The notes beneath the pieces are model-generated. The model saw only the letters and a program-made list of their open reading frames with translations, did no database searches and was not told the origin of the DNA. A program made the position numbers and the translations under genes. This document shows positions 7,038 through 12,967 of a stretch of 12,967 bases of DNA, piece by piece. Each line of letters opens with the position of its first letter. The stretch's first letter is position 1. The stretch is from an uncultured Bacilli bacterium. GTDB lineage: Bacteria; Bacillota_I; Bacilli_A; RF39; UBA660. The DNA lies in the NCBI GenBank assembly GCA_910586865.1, contig CAJUIY010000047.1:1-12967 (forward strand), written 5' to 3'.

Positions 7038-7904
7038 ATGAAAGAAAAGTTGAAAAAAAATTTTCCAATGCTTATATTTGTCTTTTTTATTTTCTTAGGA
7101 ATTGGGATTATGTTCTATCCACCGATTGCTAACTTTTTAGCGACTAAATATCAAAAAGAAGTAGTTAGTAGTTATCAAAAGGTAATAGATAATAATGATA
7201 AAAATCAAATAATAGGAATGATAGATGAGGCAAAAAAATATAATGAGGGATTAACACAGTCAACCATTGCGGATGTATTTACCAATCCGCAGGAAAGTCT
7301 TTCGAAGGAGTATAGGAATATTTTAAATACTGGAAAAGATGGTGTAATGGGGTATCTTACGATTCCAAAAATTGGGGAAGAGATTCCTATTTATCATGGA
7401 ACCAGTACAAAAACATTACAAAAAGGAGTAGGCCACTTAGAAGGAAGCTCTTTTCCTATTGGTGGAGAAAATACGCATGCGATATTATCTGCTCATAGAG
7501 GACTTCCCTCCGCTAAATTATTTACAGACTTAGATCAAATAAAAGAAGGAGATAAATTTTATATCCATATTCTTGGTGAAGTATTAGCATATCAAGTGGA
7601 GGATATTTCGATTATTAAACCATTTGAAACAGAAGAATTATCTTTAAAAGAGGGGAAAGATTATGTTACCCTAGTTACTTGCCACCCATATGCAATTAAT
7701 ACACATAGACTTCTAGTAAGAGGAGTTAGAACAACTTATCAAAAGAAAAAAGAGACACTTATTACTTCTCCTAACAAGGCAGGAATATCGACTAAAATAT
7801 ATAGAGTAGGAATTCTTGTTGCACTTGTCATTATTATTATTATTATCATTTTTCTAATAAAAACAAAAGAGGAAAAAGAAGATGAACTTGAAATTATTGT
7901 TTAA
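7038..7904 (+). CDS. srtC: Class C (pilus-polymerising) sortase
   Basis: This transpeptidase should cleave LPxTG-type signals and join pilins covalently on the outer membrane face. The 288-residue protein has the class C layout, with membrane segments at both ends (about 9-30 and 256-275). Catalytic residues are visible: His153 in SAHRG, Cys215 in LVTCHPY and Arg224 in NTHRLLVRG, nine residues after the cysteine as in streptococcal SrtC. A lid region (about 72-90) contains D79-V-F81 where class C enzymes usually have DPF or DPW. A histidine follows the catalytic cysteine where TCTPY is more usual. AAAGGAGG lies upstream of the start. The C-terminal membrane segment contains a run of isoleucines encoded mostly by ATT repeats. 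It is the only sortase here, so wall attachment probably needs another enzyme encoded elsewhere. Confidence 0.95.
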   Translation: MKEKLKKNFPMLIFVFFIFLGIGIMFYPPIANFLATKYQKEVVSSYQKVIDNNDKNQIIGMIDEAKKYNEGLTQSTIADVFTNPQESLSKEYRNILNTGKDGVMGYLTIPKIGEEIPIYHGTSTKTLQKGVGHLEGSSFPIGGENTHAILSAHRGLPSAKLFTDLDQIKEGDKFYIHILGEVLAYQVEDISIIKPFETEELSLKEGKDYVTLVTCHPYAINTHRLLVRGVRTTYQKKKETLITSPNKAGISTKIYRVGILVALVIIIIIIIFLIKTKEEKEDELEIIV

Positions 7905-7961
7905 GTTGCTTTACATCCAAAGAAAAATCGATTACTATTAAAGTTATGGAGGTAGATAGAA

Positions 7962-8399
7962 ATGCAATTAATTGCAAAAAAATTTGATGAATTAACGACG
8001 AAGGAATTATATGAGATTTTAAAGGCTAGATCAGAAATCTTTCAGATGGAGCAAAATATTCACTATCAAGATATGGATGATATTGATTATCAGAGCCTAC
8101 ATTGTTTCTTTATGGAAAATAATAAGGTTATTGCGTATTTAAGAGCTTTTTATCAAGAGGATAATCAAAATATTGTTCAAATGGGTAGAGTTTTAACCAT
8201 AAAACATGGAAACGGTATTGGCAAAGAGCTAATGGAACAAAGTTTAAAAGCCATTAAGGAAAAAATGGAGTGCAAAAAGATAGTTGGAAATGCTCAAAAG
8301 CATGCATTAGGTTTTTATGAAAAATTTGGATTTAAGGCAGTTTCCGATGATTTTTTAGAAGAAGGAGTCGTTCATATAGCTATCGAATTGAATGTATAA
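7962..8399 (+). CDS. GNAT-family acetyltransferase, ElaA-like
   Basis: This 145-residue protein should be a soluble GNAT N-acyltransferase using acetyl-CoA. The N-terminal pattern ELYEILKARSEIFQMEQ, then YQDMDDIDYQSLH, matches the ElaA subfamily signature of LY, R, VF and EQ followed by YxDxDxxD. The acetyl-CoA-binding loop is GRVLTIKHGNGIGKELM (around 85-101), with HGNGIG in place of the usual RGxGxG. A late FYEKFGF motif is typical of GNAT folds. The length agrees with ElaA (about 150 residues). GGAGGT precedes the ATG by eight bases. It lies 57 bases after the sortase on the same strand, but nothing in its sequence ties it to pilus assembly. The substrate is unknown. Confidence 0.85.
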   Translation: MQLIAKKFDELTTKELYEILKARSEIFQMEQNIHYQDMDDIDYQSLHCFFMENNKVIAYLRAFYQEDNQNIVQMGRVLTIKHGNGIGKELMEQSLKAIKEKMECKKIVGNAQKHALGFYEKFGFKAVSDDFLEEGVVHIAIELNV

Positions 8400-8440
8400 T
8401 TCAAAAGAATACTAAAAAAGATTTCATCATTTAGAAAAAT

Positions 8441-8654
8441 ATGAATATAAAAAATAATAAAGTAAAATAGTAGTTTCTATTCCTTATTCAAATGTTGACG
8501 AAGTAAGGATACTATTTGTGAAGCTGGTGCAAGAGTGATTGGAAATTATACACACTGTTCTATGTTTACTAAGAGTATTGGTACTTTTAAACCTAATGAT
8601 GATGCTAATTCATACATTGGAAAGAAAAATCAATTAGAATTTGTAGAAGAAGTG
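8441..8654 (+). pseudogene. NIF3/YqfO-type domain remnant, frameshifted
   Basis: Translated in pieces, this region reads KIVVSIPYSNVDEVR, then CEAGARVIGNYTHCSMF, then GTFKPNDDANSYIGK. That matches the core of NIF3/YqfO-type domains, which have a PII/CutA-like fold and conserved EAGAGxIGNY, HCSF and GTFxPxxxANPYIG motifs. The likely start is ATG 8441, which needs one missing base in the A-run near 8464-8467. A second missing base near 8509 separates the VDEVR frame from the CEAGA frame. The reading then runs straight into an aldehyde dehydrogenase tail at about 8643-8657. No good ribosome binding site is visible. The family match is from recall of the motifs; the broken frames are seen directly. 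Confidence 0.7.
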
Positions 8655-8893
8655 ATGGTCATAGCCAAGGATACAGAATATGGGCTAGGTGGTTACGTTT
8701 ATACCAAAGATAAATCAAAATTTAATCATATCGTAGAAAAATAAAAACAGGGATGATTGCCCTAAATAATTTGTACCATTTAAGACCATGTAACCCATTT
8801 TGAGGCTATAAAAAGCCAGGTATGGGAAAGAATAATACCGAATTTGGACTAAGAGGATTATGTAATATAAAAGTTGTTACTTATGAAAAGTAA
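8655..8893 (+). pseudogene. Aldehyde dehydrogenase C-terminal remnant with frameshift and stop
   Basis: The segment reads IAKDTEYGLGGYVYTKDK, then, after a frame change near 8741, TGMIALNN and RPCNPF-stop-GYKKPGMG, ending EFGLRGLCNIKVVTYEK before TAA at 8891-8893. This is the C-terminal hallmark of aldehyde dehydrogenases: ANDTEYGLG, VNN, PFGGYKxSGxGRE and GLxEl...KxV. One missing base near 8741-8743 would restore the frame, and TGA at 8801 stands where the first glycine codon of FGG is expected. The conserved SGxGRE has drifted to PGMGKNN, as expected without selection. The NAD-binding domain and catalytic cysteine are absent, so no activity is expected. It continues in frame from the NIF3-like remnant upstream. 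Confidence 0.8.
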
Positions 8894-8938
8894 ATTAAAA
8901 AAAATTTTTTAGTAATTAACATTTCAATGGAGGAATAG

Positions 8939-9487
8939 ATGAATAATTATTTTATTATCCATGGTTCTTATGGAAATCCTTATAAGAATTGGATACCCTG
9001 GCTGAAAAAAGAGTTAAGTAAGAGAAGATTAGATTGTATGGTTCCAGATTTTCCAACTCCTCTAAAACAAGATTATGAGAGCTGGAGTAAAATATTAAAA
9101 TCTTATTTTGTTATTGGCTGTATTACGGAAGAAACTACTTTTATTACACATAGCCTAGGTGGGATTTTCCTTGTTAAATTTCTAATAGAAAATAAGATTA
9201 AAGCAAAAAAAATCATAACTGTTGCTGGATTTAATCATTTGCTTTTTGAGGATGATAAGAATCTATATCTTTCTTTTTATGTAGAAACGGATCAGTTGTC
9301 TCAGTTAGGAAAGTACTGTCCAGAAAGAATAAGTTTTTATTCTAAGAATGATCCTTATGTTCCAGAAAAGGAGGCAGAGGATTTTGCTAATCAAATTCAT
9401 TCAGAAAAGGTTATCCTAGAAAAAGCAGGGCACTTTAATGAAAAATATGGTTATACAGAATTTAAAGAATTACTAAACTATATATAA
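8939..9487 (+). CDS. RBBP9/YdeN-family serine hydrolase (alpha/beta fold)
   Basis: This 182-residue protein is a probable cytoplasmic alpha/beta hydrolase. The N-terminal FIIHGSYGNPYKNWIPWL pattern and the VPDFPTP segment are typical of the RBBP9/YdeN group, and the length matches the family (about 180-200). The catalytic triad can be read as Ser72 in THSLGG, Asp138 in SKNDPYVP and His165 in AGHF. GGAGG at 8929-8933 lies five bases before the ATG. It follows the decayed aldehyde dehydrogenase by 45 bases and shows no signal peptide or membrane segment. Natural substrates of this family are poorly known, so I give no specific reaction beyond hydrolysis. Confidence 0.88.
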   Translation: MNNYFIIHGSYGNPYKNWIPWLKKELSKRRLDCMVPDFPTPLKQDYESWSKILKSYFVIGCITEETTFITHSLGGIFLVKFLIENKIKAKKIITVAGFNHLLFEDDKNLYLSFYVETDQLSQLGKYCPERISFYSKNDPYVPEKEAEDFANQIHSEKVILEKAGHFNEKYGYTEFKELLNYI

Positions 9488-9537
9488 TATGTTTTTTTAA
9501 AATGAATGAAAAAAGAGCAAAAATATTTTAACAGCTG

Positions 9538-9546
9538 TGTTATAAT
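9538..9546 (+). promoter_or_regulatory. Extended -10 promoter element
   Basis: TGTTATAAT is an exact extended -10 box (TG, one base, TATAAT). No recognisable -35 lies 16-18 bases upstream, which extended -10 promoters can tolerate. Transcription would start near 9553, giving a leader of about 40 bases before the gene at 9591. It is well placed to drive the cluster 9591-11102. Confidence 0.5.
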
Positions 9547-9590
9547 GATAGAAGTGAAGTAATATTGGATAAAGAGGTGAAGTAAATGGT

Positions 9591-10031
9591 ATGAACAGTA
9601 AAAAAGAACAACTTGGGAAAGAGTTATCAGAAGCTTTTCCAGACAAAACAAAAATTATTTTATATACGATTGGACGTATTCTAATCATATTGGTAATCTG
9701 TTTAGCTGGTGTAAGAGGATTTTCTGGGTTAAAAGAGTGGTTTCGTACGATAAGAGGAATTGTAATCTTCTTTGTTATTTTCCTTCCCTCTCTTTTATGG
9801 GGATTATTTCCCTTACTTCATCTAAAAGATAAGTTAAAGTTTTGTGAGAATGGAGTGGTTGTTAATTCTTGTCCCTATTTACTCTCTGAACTAGGAACCA
9901 TTACTTTTCAAGATTATAGTTCGGGACTAAAAACAGAACAATATATGAAAACAGAGTTGCGTAATTTTAATGTAACGTATATCAAAAGACCAAAGAAAGC
10001 TTATAATAAGGCTTATCTAAATCAAATATAA
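9591..10031 (+). CDS. Uncharacterised membrane protein with two transmembrane helices
   Basis: I do not recognise a named family for this 146-residue protein. Two hydrophobic helices are visible (about 21-41 and 57-77), separated by a basic stretch (SGLKEWFRTIRG), so the short hairpin probably leaves both ends in the cytoplasm. After the second helix, LKFCENGVVVNSCPYLLSEL followed by GTITFQDY resembles the first strands of bacterial PH-like domains, which often follow paired helices, but this is only a weak resemblance. The start at 9591 is preferred: the ATG at 9586 is out of frame and stops at once. AAAGAGGTGA lies about ten bases upstream. The next gene begins 19 bases later, suggesting cotranscription. 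Confidence 0.65.
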   Translation: MNSKKEQLGKELSEAFPDKTKIILYTIGRILIILVICLAGVRGFSGLKEWFRTIRGIVIFFVIFLPSLLWGLFPLLHLKDKLKFCENGVVVNSCPYLLSELGTITFQDYSSGLKTEQYMKTELRNFNVTYIKRPKKAYNKAYLNQI

Positions 10032-10050
10032 AAAGAAAGAGGTAATAAAA

Positions 10051-10641
10051 ATGGATAGTAAATATATTATTTTTGGAGTAGTAGCACTAGTAGTTTTATT
10101 TGTTATTTTTTATATAAAAGAAACAATAAATGAGAAGAAAGGAAAAAATAGTGAAGAAAAGCAGAAAGTAAAAGATATAGTACAAAAAGCAACAGGAGAT
10201 TCTACGTATCAAAGTATTTATGCCACCTGGGAAGATTTTAGTATAGGAGGTGGCGGTAGAAGAGTTACGACTACCAATATTTATTCTTATTATGCAGTGG
10301 GATTCAAAAAAGGTTCTCTTTGTGTCATTCCATTATCTTTTGATGGTGGAGATATGAGTTATGGAGAGACTCTAAGTTTTAACAAGGATAACGTAGGAAT
10401 CGTAAATGCTAAAGAGGGAAAAAATTGGATAGAAATTTATGATTTAAATCAAAAATTAGTAGTCAAATTAATGGTTGGACCTAGCGAGACAAAAGAAGAT
10501 AAATACCATCCTGTTAATATTCAACAAAAGGAAGAATATGAAGCATTTTGTACTTTTATTGGAGAATTTATGAAGGAAGTAAATGAATTTCATCAGGTAG
10601 AAGCATCTGGTAAAATAGGAAAACCACTACGTAAAAAATAA
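10051..10641 (+). CDS. Uncharacterised single-pass membrane protein
   Basis: The 196-residue protein has one N-terminal transmembrane segment (about 5-22), a charged linker (23-45) and a soluble domain. The linker is rich in Lys and Glu, so the orientation cannot be settled by eye. A glycine-rich IGGGGRR motif (around 65-71) and alternating beta-type segments (for example KNWIEIYDLNQKLVVKLMV) suggest a beta-rich domain of unknown function, perhaps PH-like. AGAGG at 10038-10042 lies eight bases before the ATG. It is 19 bases downstream of a two-helix membrane protein and 29 bases upstream of a Nudix hydrolase, so all three may share a transcript. No family was recognised and no role is proposed. 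Confidence 0.65.
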   Translation: MDSKYIIFGVVALVVLFVIFYIKETINEKKGKNSEEKQKVKDIVQKATGDSTYQSIYATWEDFSIGGGGRRVTTTNIYSYYAVGFKKGSLCVIPLSFDGGDMSYGETLSFNKDNVGIVNAKEGKNWIEIYDLNQKLVVKLMVGPSETKEDKYHPVNIQQKEEYEAFCTFIGEFMKEVNEFHQVEASGKIGKPLRKK

Positions 10642-10670
10642 CAGAAGATGCAGAAGGAGAAAAACGTGAT

Positions 10671-11102
10671 ATGGGAAGAATAGTTGTTGGTGGTATCATT
10701 GAAAAAGATGGTAAGTTTCTTTTGGTACAAGAAGGAAAGGAAGAATGTAGGGGTAAATGGAATATACCTGCAGGACATTTGGAGCCCAATGAAACCATAT
10801 TGGATGGTGTTAAAAGAGAAGTAAAAGAAGAAACAGGGTGTAATGTGGAATTGACAGGACTTTTGCAAATAGGAAATAAAGTTTTTCACGATGATGTATT
10901 TATAAGTATTGTCTTTTCTATGAAATTATTAGAAGAAGATATTAGATTTGATAAAAAAGAAATTTTGGATGTAAAATGGTTTACTTACGAAGAGTTACTA
11001 AATAAGAAAGAAGAGCTAAGAGCATATTCTCTTATTATGAATAGTATTTCTGCTTTTTTAGAAAATAAAATAGTAGATATTCATTTTATTACGATGATGT
11101 AA
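10671..11102 (+). CDS. Nudix hydrolase
   Basis: This 143-residue protein should hydrolyse a nucleoside diphosphate linked to another moiety, using Mg2+ held by the Nudix box. The box is complete: Gly35, Glu41, Arg49-Glu50, Glu53-Glu54 and Gly56 satisfy Gx5Ex7REUxEExGU. The N-terminal strand IVVGGIIEKDGKFLLVQEG and the segment KWNIPAGHLEPNE are typical of the family, as is its length. Nothing seen here separates a MutT-like sanitising role from ADP-ribose or other substrates. AAGGAGA lies ten bases before the ATG. A hairpin directly follows the stop codon. The gene may be cotranscribed with the two membrane proteins upstream. Confidence 0.92.
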   Translation: MGRIVVGGIIEKDGKFLLVQEGKEECRGKWNIPAGHLEPNETILDGVKREVKEETGCNVELTGLLQIGNKVFHDDVFISIVFSMKLLEEDIRFDKKEILDVKWFTYEELLNKKEELRAYSLIMNSISAFLENKIVDIHFITMM

Positions 11103-11103
11103 A

Positions 11104-11124
11104 AAGAATATGGAATATATTCTT
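11104..11124 (+). terminator. Hairpin just after the Nudix gene, possible weak terminator
   Basis: AAGAATAT (11104-11111) and ATATTCTT (11117-11124) form a perfect 8-bp stem with a 5-base loop, beginning one base after the stop codon. The T-run (11134-11138) is displaced by about nine bases, so this is not a classical intrinsic terminator. It could serve as a weak terminator or as 3'-end protection. Confidence 0.3.
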
Positions 11125-11158
11125 AGAGATAAATTTTTAATAAGTATAGGGGGATTAT

Positions 11159-12082
11159 ATGATAAAAACAGAAACAGCTAAATTATTAGATTCTATGGTT
11201 ATGGATTTTTTTCCAAAGGAGGGGAATTGGAAAATTAATTGTTTTAAAAGAGAAAAAATCGTTTCCGATGCTAATTTACCATGCCATTTAAGAGATGTTG
11301 ATTGGCTTTCCTCTTTGCTGATGAAAAAATATGATTTATATTCACTTGGAGAAGGGGTAGTAAGAGAATATGTAAAAGACTCTTCCTACTTCAATGGGTT
11401 AAGAAGTGAATATGAACAGAAAATCGTAAAATGGCAAATTGAGTGGATGAGAAATGATGGGGAAAATTGGGTTGTTGATTCGAAGTATGGGGGAGATTTT
11501 TTCCTTTTCTCTCCTATGTGTGATTATGCTTTTCGAAAAGGCATAGTAGATACCTTATTAGCGATAGGAATGGATAAGAATGCCATAGAAGAAGGAATTG
11601 AAAAAAATATAGATATGTGGTTGGATACTTATATGAATTTAGCTTTTCTAAATCAATATGATCCCATTTTTAGTAGCTATAGGATTACTTTAAATGAAGA
11701 TGATACCGATGAAAAATTACAAGATATAGACCCAGTGTTTAAAGAAAATTGGCTAAAATATAGAAAATATCAATACTATCAAGAACATAAGGAATCGGTA
11801 GAAGCATACGGAGTTTTGATGCCAGAAATGAAAATGACAAAAGAAGAAGTTGAAATTCTAGAAGGTTATTTAAAAGAGCAGGGAGAATTTAGATTAAATC
11901 AAATCGCAGAATTTAAAAAGAAAAAACAAAGCCAGGAACCATCCATCCTAAAACAAATGTCGGAATCAGCATTTTATGGCTTGAGTTATGAAGATTGCTT
12001 GCCAAAAAAACAGAAGAAAGAGAAGTCAAAAAGAAAAGTTTTTAACAATGTTTTTGGAAAGATTCCTATAAAACGTCACTAA
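11159..12082 (+). CDS. Uncharacterised soluble protein
   Basis: I do not recognise this 307-residue protein. It has no signal peptide or transmembrane segment. The N-terminal two thirds are mixed and rich in aromatic residues (for example VKWQIEWMRN around 90-99 and WLDTYMNLAFLNQYD around 154-168), probably a largely helical globular domain. The stretch from about 227 to 258 is strongly helical and charged, and the C-terminus (282-307) is very basic, which could suit contact with nucleic acid or membrane; this is conjecture. AGGGGG at 11148-11153 lies five bases before the ATG. Gaps of 56 bases upstream and about 100 downstream suggest its own unit or readthrough from the Nudix gene. The unbroken frame and good ribosome binding site support a real gene. 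Confidence 0.75.
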   Translation: MIKTETAKLLDSMVMDFFPKEGNWKINCFKREKIVSDANLPCHLRDVDWLSSLLMKKYDLYSLGEGVVREYVKDSSYFNGLRSEYEQKIVKWQIEWMRNDGENWVVDSKYGGDFFLFSPMCDYAFRKGIVDTLLAIGMDKNAIEEGIEKNIDMWLDTYMNLAFLNQYDPIFSSYRITLNEDDTDEKLQDIDPVFKENWLKYRKYQYYQEHKESVEAYGVLMPEMKMTKEEVEILEGYLKEQGEFRLNQIAEFKKKKQSQEPSILKQMSESAFYGLSYEDCLPKKQKKEKSKRKVFNNVFGKIPIKRH

Positions 12083-12131
12083 ATATCTGAAAGCTATTTA
12101 CTATTTAAGAAGGTTTCCTACTAACATAGTT

Positions 12132-12153
12132 TTCATTTAATCTTTATTTAATA
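12132..12153 (+). repeat. Tandem 11-bp direct repeat upstream of the response regulator
   Basis: TTCATTTAATC (12132-12142) and TTTATTTAATA (12143-12153) match at nine of eleven positions; the shared core is ATTTAAT at 12135-12141 and 12146-12152. Two 7-bp half-sites separated by 4 bp is the layout bound by OmpR/PhoB-family regulators. It ends about 32 bases before the regulator's ATG, so autoregulation is a reasonable guess. The AT-rich setting makes a chance repeat possible. Confidence 0.4.
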
Positions 12154-12185
12154 AATGTTCTATATGATATTAGGTGGTGATTGTG

Positions 12186-12869
12186 ATGAGAATCTTGATT
12201 GTAGAAGATGAATATAATTTGGCAGATGCCATTTCTTCTAAACTAAAAAAAGAAAAGTATGTGGTAGATATCCTGACAGATGGAGAAGAAGGGTTATATC
12301 ATGCATTAACAAATATTTATGATTTGATTATATTAGATGTGATGCTTCCGAATAAAAATGGTTTTTCTATTTTAAAAGCGATACGAGAAAATTCCATAAA
12401 AAGTAAGGTCATTATGTTGACGGCAAGAAGTTCATTAGAAGATAAACTAGATGGTTTTGAAAAAGGTGCAAATGATTATGTTACGAAACCATTTCACTTA
12501 GATGAGCTAATCGCTAGAGTAAATGCTCAATTAAAAAATAAAGATTATTTAGAGAAGAAAGAAGTACTAGAGTTTGATGATTTAGAACTTGATTTAACAA
12601 CTTCCGTATTAAATTGTAAAACAACGAGAAATCATATTGAACTAGTATGCAAAGAATTTCAACTTTTAGAATATTTTATGAATAATCCCAATCAAATTCT
12701 ATCAAAAGAACAAATCTATGATAAAGTATGGGGAATCGATAATGAAATTGTTTCTAATAATTTAGAAGCTTATTTATCTTTTTTACGGAAAAAGCTAAAA
12801 GCGATTGGTTCTAATGTGAATATTAAATCAAGTAGAGGATTAGGATACAAGTTGGAGTCTAGTATATGA
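12186..12869 (+). CDS. OmpR/PhoB-family response regulator
   Basis: Starting at ATG 12186, the 227-residue protein has a receiver domain (about 1-118) and a winged-helix DNA-binding domain (about 126-226). Receiver residues are all present: Glu7-Asp8 in VEDE, the phosphate acceptor Asp51 in LDVMLP, Thr79 in LTAR and Lys101 in VTKPF. The C-terminal domain shows the family's KEFQLLEYFMNNP, YDKVWG and SSRGLGYKL motifs. In-frame GTG codons at 12174, 12177 and 12183 could also start the protein, but AGGTGG at 12172-12177 is best spaced for the ATG, which begins with the canonical MRILIVEDE. The stop overlaps the next ATG (ATGA), the usual coupling to a sensor kinase. The regulon is unknown; a tandem repeat upstream may be its own site. 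Confidence 0.93.
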   Translation: MRILIVEDEYNLADAISSKLKKEKYVVDILTDGEEGLYHALTNIYDLIILDVMLPNKNGFSILKAIRENSIKSKVIMLTARSSLEDKLDGFEKGANDYVTKPFHLDELIARVNAQLKNKDYLEKKEVLEFDDLELDLTTSVLNCKTTRNHIELVCKEFQLLEYFMNNPNQILSKEQIYDKVWGIDNEIVSNNLEAYLSFLRKKLKAIGSNVNIKSSRGLGYKLESSI

Positions 12870-12967
12870 AGAAGTTAAAAAAGGAAGTCTTTTCCTTAAG
12901 TTTTACTATCCTAATGGACCATACAGTAGATGCAAGAAGATATTTATTATTATTATGGATAGAACTT
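12866..12967 (+). CDS. Partial gene start, presumably the partner sensor histidine kinase
   Basis: ATG at 12866 overlaps the regulator's TGA by four bases, and 34 codons run open to the window edge. The basic start MKKLKKE suits a membrane protein, but the following residues (SLSFTILMDHTVDARRYLLL) are not an obvious transmembrane helix. That is unusual for a sensor kinase and could mean a frame disruption just ahead. The kinase call rests on the overlap and on convention for two-component pairs; no kinase motif lies inside the window. Confidence 0.45.
   Translation, partial: MKKLKKEVFSLSFTILMDHTVDARRYLLLLWIEL

Noticed and set aside
7830..7851. ATT triplet run in the sortase as a phase-variation switch
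   Set aside because: The repeat unit is three bases, so slippage only changes the number of isoleucines in a membrane helix and cannot switch the frame.
8535..8744. A free-standing 69-residue protein with a GTG start
   Set aside because: It has no ribosome binding site, and its sequence begins mid-motif in a NIF3-type domain and ends mid-motif in an aldehyde dehydrogenase. It is the middle of a broken chimeric gene.
8801..8803. TGA read as tryptophan (Mollicutes-type code), which would rescue the dehydrogenase remnant
   Set aside because: The expected residue is the glycine of PFGG, not tryptophan. TGG encodes Trp throughout the intact genes, and the frame changes on both sides would remain.
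8897..8910. A-tract/T-tract palindrome before the hydrolase gene as a terminator or operator
   Set aside because: It consists only of A and T runs with no G-C pairs, which gives a negligible hairpin and is common in such AT-rich DNA.
1..12967. CRISPR array, tRNA or rRNA genes, insertion sequence or prophage features
   Set aside because: No regularly spaced repeats, tRNA-like cloverleaf sequences, rRNA segments, transposase or phage genes were found on reading through the window.

Overview
The window reads as a chromosomal segment of an AT-rich, Gram-positive Bacillota. LPxTG-type sorting signals, a class C sortase, strong AGGAGG-type ribosome binding sites and OmpR-type regulation all point that way. 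The long surface proteins, with InlB-like repeats, Cna-B folds and a cysteine-bearing C-terminal module, remind me of uncultured gut Bacilli, but that placement comes from memory and was not searched. All intact genes lie on the + strand. Trp is encoded by TGG throughout, which fits the standard bacterial code.

Positions 310-7904 form a sortase-assembled pilus locus. It encodes a von Willebrand factor A protein with only an N-terminal membrane anchor (candidate tip adhesin). Next are a large LPNTG protein with InlB-like repeats, a DUF11-like domain and a SpaA-like domain (ancillary pilin), and a small Cna-B protein with a proline-rich stalk and an unusual NPYTND sorting motif (candidate basal pilin). 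The locus ends with an LPFTG two-domain major pilin and a class C sortase. The last four genes are tightly packed; two overlap the next gene, and the downstream Shine-Dalgarno sequence lies inside the cell-wall-sorting tail of the preceding protein. In the expected model the sortase polymerises the LPFTG pilin through a lysine, adds the LPNTG protein, and a housekeeping sortase not seen here attaches the base to the wall.

Positions 7962-9487 are accessory: an ElaA-like GNAT acetyltransferase, a decayed chimeric gene, and an RBBP9/YdeN-like serine hydrolase. The decayed gene (8441-8893) is the most unexpected item. A NIF3/YqfO-type N-terminal remnant runs in frame into the C-terminus of an aldehyde dehydrogenase, with three apparent single-base deletions and one premature stop.

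Positions 9538-11102 hold a possible small operon behind an extended -10 promoter: two uncharacterised membrane proteins and a Nudix hydrolase. An unrecognised soluble protein follows (11159-12082). The window ends with an OmpR-family response regulator and the first codons of an overlapping gene, presumably its sensor kinase. A tandem 11-bp direct repeat lies just upstream of the regulator. No RNA genes, CRISPR arrays or insertion sequences were seen.
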